A DNA stretch of 64,000 bases from Flavobacterium sp. (GCA_030153045.1 JASLID010000010.1:23521-87520); one strand, 5' to 3'; shown: positions 43,489 to 54,959, counted from the stretch's first letter. The notes: generated by a model not told the origin, from the sequence alone. Program-made: numbers and translations.

Positions 43489-43512
43489 TGTCTTTTAAAA
43501 TGCTAATTTTAG

Positions 43513-43520
43513 CAAAGTTA
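43513..43520 (-). promoter_or_regulatory. -7 box (TAACTTTG) of trpS
   Basis: Exact TAnnTTTG match on the minus strand, 24 nt upstream of the trpS ATG. Confidence 0.55.
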
Positions 43521-43551
43521 ATTCTTTTATCCTTTTTTTAAAGCGATTCAT

Positions 43552-43559
43552 TACATTTG
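43552..43559 (+). promoter_or_regulatory. -7 box (TACATTTG) of plsC
   Basis: Exact TAnnTTTG match ending 5 nt before the plsC ATG; a leaderless transcript is likely if it is used. Confidence 0.5.
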
Positions 43560-43564
43560 ACTCT

Positions 43565-44314
43565 ATGAAATTACTTAAAATTCCGTTTTGGATTATTTGG
43601 CGTGTTTGGTTTTACGTTTTAGTGCTTGTGCCTATTGTTGTTTTGTTTCCATTTCTTTTTATTTCGCTTTTGAAAGAAACTTGGTATCCCTATTTTTTTA
43701 AATTGGCTAGAATTTGGGCAAAAACCATTTTGTATGGCATGGGTTTTTATCCTAAAATTGAAACTGAACAAGAAATTATTCCCGAGAAAAGTTATATGTT
43801 TATTGCCAACCACACTTCGATGACTGATGTGATGTTAATGCTGGCAGTGGTAAAAAATCCGTTTGTATTTGTGGGAAAAAAAGAATTGGTTAAAATTCCC
43901 CTATTTGGTTTTTTCTATAAACGTGCGGCCATCATGGTTGACAGAGACAGCCCTAAAAGCAGGATGGCAGTTTATGAACGAGCACAAAAGAGAATTAAAC
44001 AAGGTTTAAGCATTTGTATTTTCCCGGAAGGAAAAGTCCCCGATGATGAAAGTATTCTTTTGGATGAGTTTAAAACCGGAGCTTTTAATCTAGCCATTGA
44101 TCATAAACTACCTATTGTACCTATGTCGTTTATTGACAATAAAAAACGTTTCTCTTATACTTTTTTTAGTGGTAGTATGGGCGTGATGCGGGTTAAAATT
44201 CATACCTTTTTAGAGACCGCTCACTTGGTTCATGGAGACAAGAAAAAGTTGAAAGAAGAAGCTCGAACTGTTATTTACAACGATCTTTTAACTTACGAAA
44301 CTATTCAAAAATAA
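43565..44314 (+). CDS. plsC: 1-acyl-sn-glycerol-3-phosphate acyltransferase
   Basis: A 249-residue membrane-bound acyltransferase forming phosphatidic acid from lysophosphatidic acid. One N-terminal transmembrane region (VLVLVPIVVLFPFLFISLL) is followed by the catalytic motif NHTSMTDVM (NHxxxxD, near residue 78), the KKELVKIPLFG block, VDRDSPKSRMAVYERA, and the substrate-binding FPEGKVPDDES. Length and motif order fit PlsC. It has no co-directional neighbour. Confidence 0.93.
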   Translation: MKLLKIPFWIIWRVWFYVLVLVPIVVLFPFLFISLLKETWYPYFFKLARIWAKTILYGMGFYPKIETEQEIIPEKSYMFIANHTSMTDVMLMLAVVKNPFVFVGKKELVKIPLFGFFYKRAAIMVDRDSPKSRMAVYERAQKRIKQGLSICIFPEGKVPDDESILLDEFKTGAFNLAIDHKLPIVPMSFIDNKKRFSYTFFSGSMGVMRVKIHTFLETAHLVHGDKKKLKEEARTVIYNDLLTYETIQK

Positions 44315-44318
44315 AAAA

Positions 44319-44363
44319 GTGCCCTGGCAAGGCACCTTCTCACTTGTTGCTATCTCTAGCAAC
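44319..44363 (+). terminator. Two small hairpins after plsC
   Basis: GTGCC ctggcaa GGCAC at 44319-44335 and GTTGCT atctct AGCAAC at 44346-44363. Neither has a good T-run, so this is a weak terminator call. Confidence 0.45.
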
Positions 44364-44383
44364 ACAACTTAACTAAATTTTAA

Positions 44384-46387
44384 TTAGAATTTATAACTTA
44401 ATCCTGTATACAATCCTATGATATAAGGTTTAAATCCTCCTTGTTTTTCGCTGAATGTATTGAGTTGGTATTTGAACGTGGGTTCAAAATTGGCTTCAAA
44501 TGATTTCCAAAAACTATATTTAAAACCCAGCCCGACATTTGTACTAAAATGCACTTTATTTAAATTATTGGCCTCTCCAAGGACTGTACTCAAATTTGAT
44601 GAAACGATTGAAACCTCATTCGAATTTAAAAATAAAGTACTTACTCCGGTTATAAACTGGATTCCAAATTTTTTATCTAAAAGTTTATATGAAACTTCTA
44701 CTGGAACTTCCACATAGCCAATTTTCTGATTTAAATATCCCGATTCCTCTCCTTGAACCGCTATTTCTTTAGATGAAGTACTTTTTTTATCTTCAATAAT
44801 CATATTTGAAACTTCAGCACGCATCGTTATGGTTGTAATTTTGTCATCATTTGCTTTTCCATATAAATCAGCATGATACGCAATATCATAGGTGTTGTAA
44901 CCTATTTCAAACTTATTGACTCCTGTCCTGATAGCTATTTTTGGAGAAACCGCATAGTCTACCCCTAAACCAACACTTAAGTCATTTTCGAAATTTTTGT
45001 TGTTATCGACAAATTTATCATCGATAGGTGACCCTTTTGATGAGTTCATGAAAATTGGAGCGAAATTAGGTCTGATTTTCCACTTCGAATCGGCTTTAGC
45101 AATGATTTTTTCTTCTTCAGAATTTTTTACCGCTTCTTTTTCTTTCAAAATTTGCTCTAATGGGTTTAAGGGAACCTGAGCGATAACGGTGGAATCTATC
45201 GGTTTTATGTTAGGAATAATTAGAGCTGTTTTTGATTGATCGTTGATTGAATTGGCTTCCGTATTTTCAGAAACAACGATTTGTTTTTCATTACTTTTTT
45301 CTTCAGAAGAAACTATTACGATTTGATTCTTTTTCGTTGAATTTTGTTTTTCGAACTGCTCTGCCTTATCATTCAAAACATCTTTTTTATTTATTGCAAT
45401 TTGTTTATCCTCTTTGTCATTTGATAATTTAGCATGGAAAGCAATTTCTGAATCATTGTTTAACTTAGTGGAAGATGTTGCGATTTGTTTTTCATCACTT
45501 TCTTCTTCAGAAGAAACACTTACGATTTGATTGTTTTCTACTGAATTTTGTTTTTCGAACTGCTCTGTCTTATCATGCAAAACATCTTTTTTATTTATTG
45601 CAATTTGTTTATCCTCTTTGTCATTTGATGATTTCGTATGGAAAGCAATTTCTGAATCATTGTTTAACTTAGTAGAAGGTGTTGTGATTTGTTTTTCATC
45701 ACTTTTTTCTTCAGAAGAAACACTTACGATTTGATTATTTTTTACGAAATTTTGTTTTTCGAACTGCTCTGATTTATCATGCAAAACATTTTTCTCATTT
45801 GAAGTAATTTGCTTTTCGCTTTTGTCATTTGATGATTTAGCATGGAAAGCAATTTCTGAATCATTACTTAACTTAATTGAAGAAGGTGCAATTTGCTTTT
45901 TTGAAATTGACTGATTTATTCTCGATTGAGAATTAGATGTTGAAATAGAATTATTTAAGGAGTTGGAGTTATTTTGATTTGAAACAGACTGGGAATTGTT
46001 GTCTTGAAGGTTGTCTTGCGTTGTTATTCCCTCTTGTGTTGTTACAATACCATTCCCCTTTTCCAAGGATAAATTTTCATCATTGATTGTGTTAGATCTT
46101 GTTGGGGATTTACTTTGCTGATCTTCCAAAACTAAAGTTTCATCTGTAACAGCATTCGACTTCCAATGAAACAAATTCTGATTTTCATTTACCGTAAAAA
46201 AGCCCAATACTAAAGCAGCCGCTATACCAGCTGCTTTAGCATTAAACCAAAATGGAAAAACTCGTTTTTTATTCTTTTTTTCCTCAAGTTTAGAAGCTAT
46301 ATTATCCCAAGCTTCTGGAGCTGGGAAAGCTTCAAAATCCTTGAATTTTTCTTGAAATAAACGTTCTATATTTTTTTTATCACTCAT
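44384..46387 (-). CDS. Candidate anti-sigma/outer-membrane beta-barrel fusion with repeat linker (667 aa)
   Basis: One polypeptide with three parts. (1) A 45-residue N-terminal part without a signal peptide (NIERLFQEKFKDFEAFPAPEAWDNIASKLEEKK), of the kind seen in proteins encoded next to ECF sigma genes. (2) A transmembrane helix at about 51-65 and a hydrophilic periplasmic linker to about 435. Three 68-residue tandem repeats lie in the linker at about 166-370 (NDSEIAFHAKSSNDK ... EQFEKQN ... VSVSSEE). (3) A C-terminal porin-like barrel (DLSVGLGVDYAVSPKIAIRTGV ... KIGYVEVPVEVSYKLLD ... LYTGLSYKF). It overlaps the sigma-factor stop (ATGA). A role as membrane anchor or inhibitor of that sigma factor is inferred from position. 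Confidence 0.8.
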   Translation of the reverse strand: MSDKKNIERLFQEKFKDFEAFPAPEAWDNIASKLEEKKNKKRVFPFWFNAKAAGIAAALVLGFFTVNENQNLFHWKSNAVTDETLVLEDQQSKSPTRSNTINDENLSLEKGNGIVTTQEGITTQDNLQDNNSQSVSNQNNSNSLNNSISTSNSQSRINQSISKKQIAPSSIKLSNDSEIAFHAKSSNDKSEKQITSNEKNVLHDKSEQFEKQNFVKNNQIVSVSSEEKSDEKQITTPSTKLNNDSEIAFHTKSSNDKEDKQIAINKKDVLHDKTEQFEKQNSVENNQIVSVSSEEESDEKQIATSSTKLNNDSEIAFHAKLSNDKEDKQIAINKKDVLNDKAEQFEKQNSTKKNQIVIVSSEEKSNEKQIVVSENTEANSINDQSKTALIIPNIKPIDSTVIAQVPLNPLEQILKEKEAVKNSEEEKIIAKADSKWKIRPNFAPIFMNSSKGSPIDDKFVDNNKNFENDLSVGLGVDYAVSPKIAIRTGVNKFEIGYNTYDIAYHADLYGKANDDKITTITMRAEVSNMIIEDKKSTSSKEIAVQGEESGYLNQKIGYVEVPVEVSYKLLDKKFGIQFITGVSTLFLNSNEVSIVSSNLSTVLGEANNLNKVHFSTNVGLGFKYSFWKSFEANFEPTFKYQLNTFSEKQGGFKPYIIGLYTGLSYKF
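45278..45889 (-). repeat. Three 204-nt tandem repeats within the 44384 gene
   Basis: Copies start at about 45278, 45482 and 45686 on the plus strand, exactly 204 nt (68 codons) apart, keeping frame. They are close to identical in long stretches and encode the charged linker of the fusion protein. Confidence 0.8.
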
Positions 46388-46923
46388 TTTGCAGTGGGTA
46401 CTGTTTTATCTTGCGATTTGGCTATTTTTTCTTTTAATATCATTTTGGCTCTTGCCAAATTGGATTTGCTTGTTCCTATCGAAATTCCTAACATTTCGGC
46501 AATTTCTTTGTGTGAGTAATCATCTAAAACATATAAATTAAAAACCAACCTATACCTATCTGGTAACTCTTGCACAATTTTTAACAAAAAATCGAGGCTG
46601 ATATTTTCATCTTCAATCTCAAAAGTACTATCATCTACTACATCATTTACCAATTCTAAAAAAGTTGTCTTCCGATATTGTTGCAAAACATGATTAACCA
46701 TCACACGCTTTGCCCAACCATCAAATGAACCTGTAGATTTATACTGGCCTAACTTATCAAAAATAATTAAAAACCCATCTTGAAGATTATCTTGAGCTTC
46801 GGCATAACTCCTCGAATACTTCAAACACACCGCAAATAGTTTCCCCGCATATAGCTGGTATAATTGCTCTTGTGACTTGGTATTTTTTTCTAAACATCCT
46901 TGTATGAGTATTGGTAAACTCAA
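46384..46923 (-). CDS. ECF sigma factor (sigma-70 family, 179 aa)
   Basis: Extracytoplasmic-function sigma factor. Region 2 reads QEQLYQLYAGKLFAVCLKYSRSYAEAQDNLQDGFLIIFDKLGQYKSTGSFDGWAKRVMVNHVLQQYRK. Region 4 reads LPDRYRLVFNLYVLDDYSHKEIAEMLGISIGTSKSNLARAKMILKEKI, a good HTH. The start is TTG at 46923, 12 nt after the stop of the preceding lipoprotein gene; no better ATG is nearby. Its stop overlaps the ATG of the fusion protein (ATGA), implying translational coupling. Target promoters are unknown. Confidence 0.92.
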   Translation of the reverse strand: MSLPILIQGCLEKNTKSQEQLYQLYAGKLFAVCLKYSRSYAEAQDNLQDGFLIIFDKLGQYKSTGSFDGWAKRVMVNHVLQQYRKTTFLELVNDVVDDSTFEIEDENISLDFLLKIVQELPDRYRLVFNLYVLDDYSHKEIAEMLGISIGTSKSNLARAKMILKEKIAKSQDKTVPTAK

Positions 46924-46935
46924 ATTAAATCATTT

Positions 46936-47349
46936 TTATGGCACAACTGGAATCTCAATTTCTTCAAAAACATCAACACCATTATCATCTTTTCCTTTCC
47001 AAAGTTTAAACACATAACTACTTTCTGTAGTCGGTTTAAATTTTAAAATTGCTTCTAAAGGATTAACAGTTGCTGCTGTACAATTGTCTTGTTCAATCAC
47101 CGTTGTTTGTATGGCAATAGTTCTTACATTTAAGTTTTTTTCATAATAAAATCCATCAAAAATATGGCATGTGCTCGGCCGTATATATTTGAATGGTAAT
47201 TCATAGGCAACGTCTTTTTTAAACTCAGCAGGCAGTGTAGCACTTTCAATTGGCAATATTTCTAAATGAAATTTCGTCCCCTCATCTTCATTTGGACTAC
47301 AGCTTATAAAAACAAATATTGTTGCTAAAAGCAAAAAAATCTTTTTCAT
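46936..47349 (-). CDS. Hypothetical lipoprotein (137 aa), first gene of the sigma-factor operon
   Basis: Signal peptide with lipobox MKKIFLLLATIFVFISC (Cys 17). The mature part is beta-rich (VAYELPFKYIRPSTCHIFDGFYYEKN ... YVFKLWKGKDDNG) with two further Cys that could form a disulfide. It has no known domain for me. It precedes the ECF sigma gene by 12 nt, so it may take part in the same envelope-sensing pathway. Confidence 0.75.
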   Translation of the reverse strand: MKKIFLLLATIFVFISCSPNEDEGTKFHLEILPIESATLPAEFKKDVAYELPFKYIRPSTCHIFDGFYYEKNLNVRTIAIQTTVIEQDNCTAATVNPLEAILKFKPTTESSYVFKLWKGKDDNGVDVFEEIEIPVVP

Positions 47350-47409
47350 AAAAAAATTAAATTATACTTTAAAGATACAAAACTGTTAAAAAGGTTGCGC
47401 CAAAAAACA

Positions 47410-47437
47410 AAAAAACCCAAATAAATTTGGGTTTTTT
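47410..47437 (-). terminator. Terminator of recA
   Basis: AAAAAACCCAAAT / ATTTGGGTTTTTT just after the recA stop, with a T-run on the minus strand. Confidence 0.85.
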
Positions 47438-47440
47438 ATC

Positions 47441-48445
47441 TTATGCATTTGAGTCTTTAATTAACTCTTTTATTTTTAATTCTAGTTCATCAGCTAATTC
47501 AGGGTTGTCCTTAATTAATCCTTTAACGGCATCACGGCCTTGTCCTAATTTTGTATCGCCGTAGCTAAACCAAGAACCTGCTTTTTTAATGATTTCGAAC
47601 TCTACTGCTAAGTCAAGAATTTCTCCTGTTTTTGAAACACCTTCACCGTACATAATGTCAAATTCAGCTGTTTTAAAAGGTGGAGCGACTTTGTTTTTAA
47701 CTACTTTTACTTTTGTTCTATTTCCTAAAACATTTTCACCGTCCTTAATTTGTGAAGAACGACGAATATCTAAACGAACCGAAGCATAAAATTTTAATGC
47801 ATTTCCACCTGTTGTTGTTTCAGGGTTACCAAACATAACTCCAATTTTTTCACGCAACTGATTGATGAAGAAAACTGTACATTTTGTTTTACTAATGGTT
47901 CCTGTTAATTTACGAAGTGCTTGCGACATTAATCGTGCATGAAGACCCATTTTAGAATCTCCCATTTCGCCTTCGATTTCACTTTTTGGCGTTAATGCAG
48001 CAACCGAGTCAATTACAACAATATCGATGGCTCCAGAACGAATTAAGTTTTCGGCAATTTCTAAAGCTTGTTCTCCATTGTCTGGTTGAGAAATAATTAA
48101 ATTATCGATATCGACTCCTAATTTTTGAGCATAAAAACGATCAAAAGCATGTTCTGCATCAATAAAAGCAGCAATGCCACCAGCCTTTTGAGCTTCGGCA
48201 ATAGCGTGTAAAGTCAAGGTAGTTTTTCCTGAAGATTCTGGCCCGTATATTTCAATGACACGACCACGTGGATACCCATTTACTCCTAATGCCAAGTCTA
48301 ATCCTAATGATCCTGACGGAATAGCTTCTACTTCTTCAACGGCCTTATCGCCCATTTTCATTACAGTTCCTTTACCGTATGCTTTGTCTAATTTATCTAA
48401 TGTAAGCTGTAGTGCTTTTAGTTTTGCTTCTTTTTCTGAACTCAT
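47441..48445 (-). CDS. recA: Recombinase RecA
   Basis: A 334-residue ATP-dependent strand-exchange protein and co-protease for LexA/UmuD. Walker A is [19 protein letters not shown] near residue 70, Walker B lies in [12 protein letters not shown], and loops L1/L2 are visible ([22 protein letters not shown] and [23 protein letters not shown]). The N-terminal [23 protein letters not shown] is the polymerisation motif. Length is slightly short because of the brief C-terminal tail, as in other Flavobacteria. No -7 box was recognised immediately upstream. recX is 6.7 kb away on the other strand. Confidence 0.98.
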   Translation of the reverse strand: MSSEKEAKLKALQLTLDKLDKAYGKGTVMKMGDKAVEEVEAIPSGSLGLDLALGVNGYPRGRVIEIYGPESSGKTTLTLHAIAEAQKAGGIAAFIDAEHAFDRFYAQKLGVDIDNLIISQPDNGEQALEIAENLIRSGAIDIVVIDSVAALTPKSEIEGEMGDSKMGLHARLMSQALRKLTGTISKTKCTVFFINQLREKIGVMFGNPETTTGGNALKFYASVRLDIRRSSQIKDGENVLGNRTKVKVVKNKVAPPFKTAEFDIMYGEGVSKTGEILDLAVEFEIIKKAGSWFSYGDTKLGQGRDAVKGLIKDNPELADELELKIKELIKDSNA

Positions 48446-48532
48446 TATCTCTAAAATTTAAATCGAATTATTTTTAGTAAAAATAGGTGTTTTTTATCAC
48501 AACCAGAGAACAAGTTTTCAACAAAAAAGAAA

Positions 48533-48571
48533 ATCCCACTTCATTATATTTTGAAGTGGGACAATCTTATA
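48533..48571 (-). terminator. Terminator of the 2101-residue T9SS gene
   Basis: TCCCACTTCA ttatatt TTGAAGTGGGA; on the minus strand it is followed by TTTTCTTTTTT. Confidence 0.8.
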
Positions 48572-48589
48572 GTAAAACTCTAAATGAAT

Positions 48590-51500
48590 TTAAAAGATTA
48601 CTTTCTTAGTTGTAGTTTGACCATTTTCTAAAGTAACTTTGACAATTAAAGCTTGATTCGTTCCTACAATTGAATTGATTTCAGATACTTTATTCTTTAC
48701 CTTAGTTTTTGAAGCCAATACTTGACCTAAAACATTATAAACAACATACTCTTCAATGTTTTCAACTTCTGAATTAATGTTTATTGCATTATTTAAAGTA
48801 TAAATATTAACTGTATTTTCATTTAACTGAACTTCATTATTACTCAATGTATTATTAGTATAACGCAATACAAAACGATCATTTGTAATCCCTTGCGTAG
48901 CTGTAAACTGATACGGAGATTCAGTAATGTCATTTATTGTATTTAGCAATTTATCTTCCAAGTAAATTTTTTGAACTTTACCCGTAAACAACCCGTCAAC
49001 TGCCGCTATAGCAATAGTATAAGTACCGTTAGCCGGTATTTTTATCCCCATTGGTATGATGTCATTAACATCGAAAGGAGCTGGTCTTCCTTGAATGATA
49101 ACAGGTTGCCCTCCAATAATAGAATAGAAATTTGTTGCGTTTTTATAATCTGTAAAAGCATCGAAAGTGTTGTCTTTTTCTAAAGTAGCACCTGTAATAT
49201 AACCCACTAAGGTTCTTGTTATAGCATTTGTAGGCGACACTAAATCAATCCAAATTCTATGTTTTTCAATACCAGCATTCGAATTACTTGAAGAGCTGTT
49301 TTGTCTAAAAAATTGACTATTATCGTGTAATTTACTTCTTAACGCATTATCAAAATTTAATATCGTCGCATCGGCAGCTCCGTCATTTCGTAATACTAAA
49401 AACGATTGTCCTGCCGCTATTTTCCCATTAAATGTCGATGGCCCAGTTTGCGAACCTAAACTATTATAAGTAATATAATCTGTAGGATAATAATTAAAAG
49501 CGAAATTTTGATAAAATGGACTAATTGTGTTTGTAGGTAATGTTGTATGTGTCCATATTCTTACTGATCCTTCAATATCTTTGTACTCAGCAGGAAATGC
49601 TGGATTACCAAATCTATTAATAAACGAATCGGCATCAATAGCTGAAGGGTAAGGATTTCCTATTAAACTCCAGTTGTCATCAAACACACTTACACTTGGC
49701 AAATTACTACCTCTAGACAAGGTTACAGGCACAATTCCGTTGTTTGGAACTCCTACAAAATTAGCAGTCCATGAAGTTGCGGCAGCATTGTTAAAAGTAC
49801 TAGCCCCTCTAACAATGTATCCTTTTCCAACTGACATATTCTCGGCTGTGTTTATCCAATTTCCTTGACCACCATTTGCATTCGTGGCTAAAGTTTCCCA
49901 TTTGTAAATATAATTTGATGGAGTCGTAGGCGACACGCTGGTTACCGGAAAATTAGCCACTGGTGATGACCAATAAATGTAATCCCACAAACGTTGGCTT
50001 GCCGTACGCTTCATGTTAATATTTCCTGTAGCAATTCCTGAGTCACTAATTTGAACTAAAGAACCACTATTTAGAATATCTAATGTTCCCCCTGCAACAA
50101 CAGTCAAATTGTTTTGAATATTGATATAGTGATTTGCTGTTACTGTAGTCGTAAATCCTGTATTCACTACTAAACTACAAGCATCAATATCTCCGTTAGT
50201 AGTCGTATTATAAGTCCCGTTGATAATAGCCAGTTTGGTTAAATCAGGAGCGCCGTTAGACCATGTTGTACCATTCCATGTTGTAGTATCAATTTTTAAC
50301 TGAGCTGCATCTGAAGCAACAGAACAAGTTCCGTCTTGAGTTACTAAACTATAAAATTGATACCCATTTAGAGTTTCGACTGCACCAGTAAGATTTAAGA
50401 CCGTTGAAGCAAAGCCTGTCGCCGTTACCCCTGCAAATGATCCTCCAGCTACCGCTGTCCATCCTGCAGAAACACCATTGTTGTAATACCATTGATAGGT
50501 TAATACTCCCACTCCAGAAGCAGTAGCTGCAACTGTAAAGCTAGCAGAACCTCCACAGCCTCCAACATCTGATGGACTTGTATTCACTGTTGGTAAACTA
50601 CTAGCTAATATAAAAGGAACTGCCCCTAAATCAGCACAGCTTTCATTCAAATTGGTAGTCCAGTCTGCTGCATTAAAAACGGCTGATGGTCCAACTGCAG
50701 TCAGATTTCTAACGATAGAGTATCCTTTTTCATTAGGACAATGTACAATATCTACAGTGATGTCATTTTTAGTCAATCGGATTTCATCATTTTCATTAAT
50801 TCCATTAGCCTTACTCGTATAGTTAAATCCTAAAGCACCACACGAAGAATCAGAGCCTAAATCGGCCAAATAAACACCTCCGGCTGGAATGATTCCAGAA
50901 ATATCTACCGTTCTTAAACCGTTTGTCGTTCCAATATCTCCATGACGAACTATTTTATAATTAGCTCCGGCAGCATTCAAATCTATAGGGCTTCCGGTAG
51001 GATTGTACAATTCCATATACCAAGAATTTAAGGCTAAAGAATCGTATACTTCGGAAATAATTAAATCATTTAAGTTATTTCCTGTGATACAAGTACCGCT
51101 TTGTTTAATTTGGGTGAAATTAGAAGTAATTACATTACAACCTCCTTCTGTTACTGTTATTGTTCCAGTAGTTTCTCCAACTGGCACAGTCGCGATAATT
51201 GTAGTAGCATTAACAAAAACAACTGTTGCAGTAATTCCGTTAAATTGAACTGCGGTTCCTCCTGTAAATCCAGTTCCAACAAGAGTGACCTCTGTTCCAG
51301 TTGGCCCTGAGGTTGGTGCAAAACTAGCCACAGAATGTGTTGGAGTACATGGAGTAGTTATATTAATCGTATAATCTTCTACTTCTCCATCAAAACCAGA
51401 CAAACAAGGCGAAGTATCTCCGTCATAAGTAGCCATCACCCTCATTCGGGTAGCTCCTAAAGCAGCAGTCATTGGAATGGTAACATTTAATGGTGAATTA

Positions 51501-54500
51501 CTAGTTAAACCACTCGCCACATTAGTAGCAGAACCTAAATCAAAAGCTTCTCCAGCATCATTAAAATCCAGATCGTGGTTAAAATCTATCCAAGCAAAAC
51601 CTAGAACAGTGTAATTTCCATCCGTATTAATTTCTGTAGACAATGGATAGGTTGTTCCTCTTTGCAAACTAGTTGAAATAGCTGTATAATCTGAATAACC
51701 AGATGGTTTAGCAGTAGTATTATTGATGGTATTAATGGTGACATTCGTTACAGAAGTATTAAAAGACATATTTCCTGTTGAAGCACAGTACACCACAATA
51801 CCAGTTCCTTGAATATTAAAAACATATGGATTTTCGTCACTGTCATTATTTGCAATACTTACCGTCGCACTACTCAATCCAACAGCAGAAGGATTGAATG
51901 TAATTTGAAAAGTAGTAGAGCCTCCCGCTGTGACAGTTCCTCCTGGTAATGTGGTCACTATAAAATCGGCTGCATTAGCTCCAGTAATGCTAATAGTACC
52001 AACAGTTAAACCAGGGCCTCCTAAATTTTGAATTGTAAAAGTTCTTATAACTGACCCTACTGTAATGTCAGTCGACCCAAAATCAGTATGATCAGCAGTT
52101 GAAGGTGAAATGTCTCCATTAGCAATATTTTGGGCATTCCCTTGAAGATTAATTTCAATAGGTGAGCAAGTAGAAGCGTGAGATCCTAAATGAGAAACAT
52201 CATCTGTTGCATAACCCGTCCATTCAGTGGCAGGAGTAAAGGGGTCTGTACCGTTACTATCACCCATTTGAATTGTTATGTTTCTAACTATAGTATTATC
52301 TGCAGTAGACGTTACTCCTGAACCCCATTCTGATCCAGGGTCAGTACCAATTTGACCAATTATATCAATATTTGTAGCTGCTGAAATTTTATGCAATGCA
52401 ATAGCATCATCACCATTATAATTCATAACGGTAGTATTTAGCATATTAGGTGTGACAGCTAATGCTGCTGAAGTATTTGCTATTATAAAAGTACTATATG
52501 CATTAATGCTTCCTGACAAAACAACACTTGTAGGCGTGCTCGATCCATTAAAATAGGCTCTTAACTCATAATCGGATAAATTTATAGTTGAACTTGTCGG
52601 ATTATAAATTTCAATATATTTATTACTGCCACTTCCCTCAACATATTCCGAAATAAATAAATCACCACAATTTACCGCTGGTAAATTAGCCGTTGCTTTC
52701 ACATCAAAATTATAAGTCGCTTCATCCGTATCATTACTCGTTACTAAAACTGTATCTGTAAATGTACCTGCTGCACCACTGTTAAACGTTACGGTAAAAG
52801 TGGTAGAACCAGCTGCCATAATAGTTGCTGGCAAAGTAATACCTCCTACAGTAAATAAAGCTCCTGAATTCATGGTAATAGCCGATATCGATAAATCAGC
52901 AGTTCCAGTATTTTGAATTGTAAAGGTCTTTACCAAATTTGTTGATATAGTAGTGCCACCAAAGTCAGTATTATCTGTAGTGACAGGTGTAGTATCTCCA
53001 TCTAAAATATTTATAGCATTCCCTTGAATATTTATTTCAGGCGTTGTTCCTGTACCACTAATACTAAAGTTATATGGATTTTCGTCACTATCATCATTAG
53101 CAATACTTAAGGTAGCATTTCTTACCCCTGTTGCACTTGGATTAAACGTAATTTGAAAAGTTGTATTTCCAGAAGCCGCTATTGGAGTTGAAGGGATTAC
53201 TGTTACCGAAAAATCGGCAGCATGCGCTCCACCAATAACAATATATGGAGAAACTCCAGTTAAATTTAAAGTACCTAAACCTAAATTTTCAATGGTAAAT
53301 GTTTTCACAATTGTACCAGAAGCTATATCAGTAGGACCAAAATCAGTATCATCGCCAAGAGCAGGAGTTGCATCATTATCAGCAATTGAAATTGCATTCC
53401 CTAATATATTCATCTCAGGTAAAGCAGTAACAGTCAATGTAGCAGGATTTGAAAAAACATTACCACAAGGAGGAGTTCCTATAACATTACAACGATATAT
53501 ATAACCCGTCATACCTAAAGTAGCATTCGTAATAGTCATACTATTAGTTGTCACATTGGAATAAGGCGCTATATTTGAAAGGTCATTAAATCCACTTCCT
53601 GTATCAACTTGCCACTGATATGTTACACTTGTTCCTGTCGCAGCAACAGTAAAAGAAGTGTTTGCTCCAGCGTTAATAGAACTATTTGAAGGATGTCCTG
53701 TAATATTTACCGGATTAATAACGCTTACTGCTTGAGAAACCGTACCAGTTGACCAACAAGAACCACCATCGAAAGCTCTTACATGATAAGTACCATTCGT
53801 ATTTACTGCATATGTTCCTGTTGTTGGATAAGTTACATCTGTTCCGCCAGCAGTTGTTTGCCAATACCAATTAGCATTGGGTGCTGAGAAACTCAAATCT
53901 GTTGAACCACAATTTTGTGTTGCAGTTATTGTTCCTGACGGATCTGGAACAGAACATCCCGAAGGTGTCCACTGTGCGTATAAAACAGTATTAGCAGAAA
54001 TAGTAAAAGTGTTGGTTGCTAAATAAGGAGTTCCACTACCATCAGCCACAGTATTCCAACCATTAAAAGTGAATCCTGTTTTGATTAAACTACCAGTATT
54101 CCCTAATACAGTTACAGTAGAACTTAAAGTGTAAGGACTACTTGGGTCTACAGGAACTGATCCTCCATCATTTCCATTTCCATTATAGGTTACTGTATAA
54201 GTTGTTGGAGTAACAGTCCAGTTTACAACTACATCATCAATCCCTACACCATGATCTGTACCACTAATATTTTGATCGACCCATTTGATAACCACAAAGC
54301 TTCCATTAGGAACACTTAAAGAAGGTAAAGAAACAGCAGATTTTACAACTCTGTTGGCAGCTAAATTCCCGTTTAATGCAACACCAGCCGTAGCCCCAGA
54401 AATAGGCGCAACAAAATCAAGTGCTGTTACTGCAGTCCAACCAGTTACAATATTATCTATTGCCGATTGAGATGATGCAAAAACCCTGTAATAAAAAAGG

Positions 54501-54895
54501 ATTTGATCAGCAGTCGCATTATTTTCTTTTCTCCATTGTTCTCCAGTATAAGCAACTGTCATATTAGTTAAAGATGAAGAACTATTATTTTGTAGTTGCA
54601 TTCCATAAGCAATAGCTCCCGTAGCGTTTGAAGGTATTGAACCTAAAGCTCTTTCTGTATTTGATAGAGCTCCATAACTATGCAAGCCAATAGTTAAACT
54701 TGTTCCAATATCAGCAGTCAAAACAGTATTTGATGCGTGCCAACTTGCAATTGTTGAATTATCAGCCCAAGTCCCAGAGCCGGTATTTATCAAACCATCA
54801 AAGTTTTGAGAATAGCTTCCAGTAGTAGTTATACTAACCTGTCCCCATCCTAAAAAACTAACCAACAGCGAAAAAATAAGTAATTTAATTTTCAT
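48590..54895 (-). CDS. Giant T9SS-secreted multidomain surface protein (2101 aa)
   Basis: From ATG 54895, with signal peptide [19 protein letters not shown]. Modules in order: an N-terminal beta sandwich ([17 protein letters not shown]); an InlB-type Listeria-Bacteroides repeat ([13 protein letters not shown] ... [13 protein letters not shown]); Ig-like repeats; two choice-of-anchor D modules ([20 protein letters not shown]); a lamin-tail domain ([20 protein letters not shown]); a third anchor-D module; a GEVED domain ([23 protein letters not shown]); an IPT/TIG domain ([17 protein letters not shown]); a second lamin-tail domain ([21 protein letters not shown]); and a long beta region. The last about 75 residues are a sorting domain without the YPNP signature ([16 protein letters not shown] ... 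TTTKKVIF), as in shorter T9SS C-terminal types. Probably an adhesin. Confidence 0.87.
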   Translation of the reverse strand: MKIKLLIFSLLVSFLGWGQVSITTTGSYSQNFDGLINTGSGTWADNSTIASWHASNTVLTADIGTSLTIGLHSYGALSNTERALGSIPSNATGAIAYGMQLQNNSSSSLTNMTVAYTGEQWRKENNATADQILFYYRVFASSQSAIDNIVTGWTAVTALDFVAPISGATAGVALNGNLAANRVVKSAVSLPSLSVPNGSFVVIKWVDQNISGTDHGVGIDDVVVNWTVTPTTYTVTYNGNGNDGGSVPVDPSSPYTLSSTVTVLGNTGSLIKTGFTFNGWNTVADGSGTPYLATNTFTISANTVLYAQWTPSGCSVPDPSGTITATQNCGSTDLSFSAPNANWYWQTTAGGTDVTYPTTGTYAVNTNGTYHVRAFDGGSCWSTGTVSQAVSVINPVNITGHPSNSSINAGANTSFTVAATGTSVTYQWQVDTGSGFNDLSNIAPYSNVTTNSMTITNATLGMTGYIYRCNVIGTPPCGNVFSNPATLTVTALPEMNILGNAISIADNDATPALGDDTDFGPTDIASGTIVKTFTIENLGLGTLNLTGVSPYIVIGGAHAADFSVTVIPSTPIAASGNTTFQITFNPSATGVRNATLSIANDDSDENPYNFSISGTGTTPEINIQGNAINILDGDTTPVTTDNTDFGGTTISTNLVKTFTIQNTGTADLSISAITMNSGALFTVGGITLPATIMAAGSTTFTVTFNSGAAGTFTDTVLVTSNDTDEATYNFDVKATANLPAVNCGDLFISEYVEGSGSNKYIEIYNPTSSTINLSDYELRAYFNGSSTPTSVVLSGSINAYSTFIIANTSAALAVTPNMLNTTVMNYNGDDAIALHKISAATNIDIIGQIGTDPGSEWGSGVTSTADNTIVRNITIQMGDSNGTDPFTPATEWTGYATDDVSHLGSHASTCSPIEINLQGNAQNIANGDISPSTADHTDFGSTDITVGSVIRTFTIQNLGGPGLTVGTISITGANAADFIVTTLPGGTVTAGGSTTFQITFNPSAVGLSSATVSIANNDSDENPYVFNIQGTGIVVYCASTGNMSFNTSVTNVTINTINNTTAKPSGYSDYTAISTSLQRGTTYPLSTEINTDGNYTVLGFAWIDFNHDLDFNDAGEAFDLGSATNVASGLTSNSPLNVTIPMTAALGATRMRVMATYDGDTSPCLSGFDGEVEDYTINITTPCTPTHSVASFAPTSGPTGTEVTLVGTGFTGGTAVQFNGITATVVFVNATTIIATVPVGETTGTITVTEGGCNVITSNFTQIKQSGTCITGNNLNDLIISEVYDSLALNSWYMELYNPTGSPIDLNAAGANYKIVRHGDIGTTNGLRTVDISGIIPAGGVYLADLGSDSSCGALGFNYTSKANGINENDEIRLTKNDITVDIVHCPNEKGYSIVRNLTAVGPSAVFNAADWTTNLNESCADLGAVPFILASSLPTVNTSPSDVGGCGGSASFTVAATASGVGVLTYQWYYNNGVSAGWTAVAGGSFAGVTATGFASTVLNLTGAVETLNGYQFYSLVTQDGTCSVASDAAQLKIDTTTWNGTTWSNGAPDLTKLAIINGTYNTTTNGDIDACSLVVNTGFTTTVTANHYINIQNNLTVVAGGTLDILNSGSLVQISDSGIATGNINMKRTASQRLWDYIYWSSPVANFPVTSVSPTTPSNYIYKWETLATNANGGQGNWINTAENMSVGKGYIVRGASTFNNAAATSWTANFVGVPNNGIVPVTLSRGSNLPSVSVFDDNWSLIGNPYPSAIDADSFINRFGNPAFPAEYKDIEGSVRIWTHTTLPTNTISPFYQNFAFNYYPTDYITYNSLGSQTGPSTFNGKIAAGQSFLVLRNDGAADATILNFDNALRSKLHDNSQFFRQNSSSSNSNAGIEKHRIWIDLVSPTNAITRTLVGYITGATLEKDNTFDAFTDYKNATNFYSIIGGQPVIIQGRPAPFDVNDIIPMGIKIPANGTYTIAIAAVDGLFTGKVQKIYLEDKLLNTINDITESPYQFTATQGITNDRFVLRYTNNTLSNNEVQLNENTVNIYTLNNAININSEVENIEEYVVYNVLGQVLASKTKVKNKVSEINSIVGTNQALIVKVTLENGQTTTKKVIF

Positions 54896-54959
54896 AAAAA
54901 TCGATTTTATTTTTGATTCCCTTATGAATTTCAATCACTTAACTCAAAAAAGGGGGATA

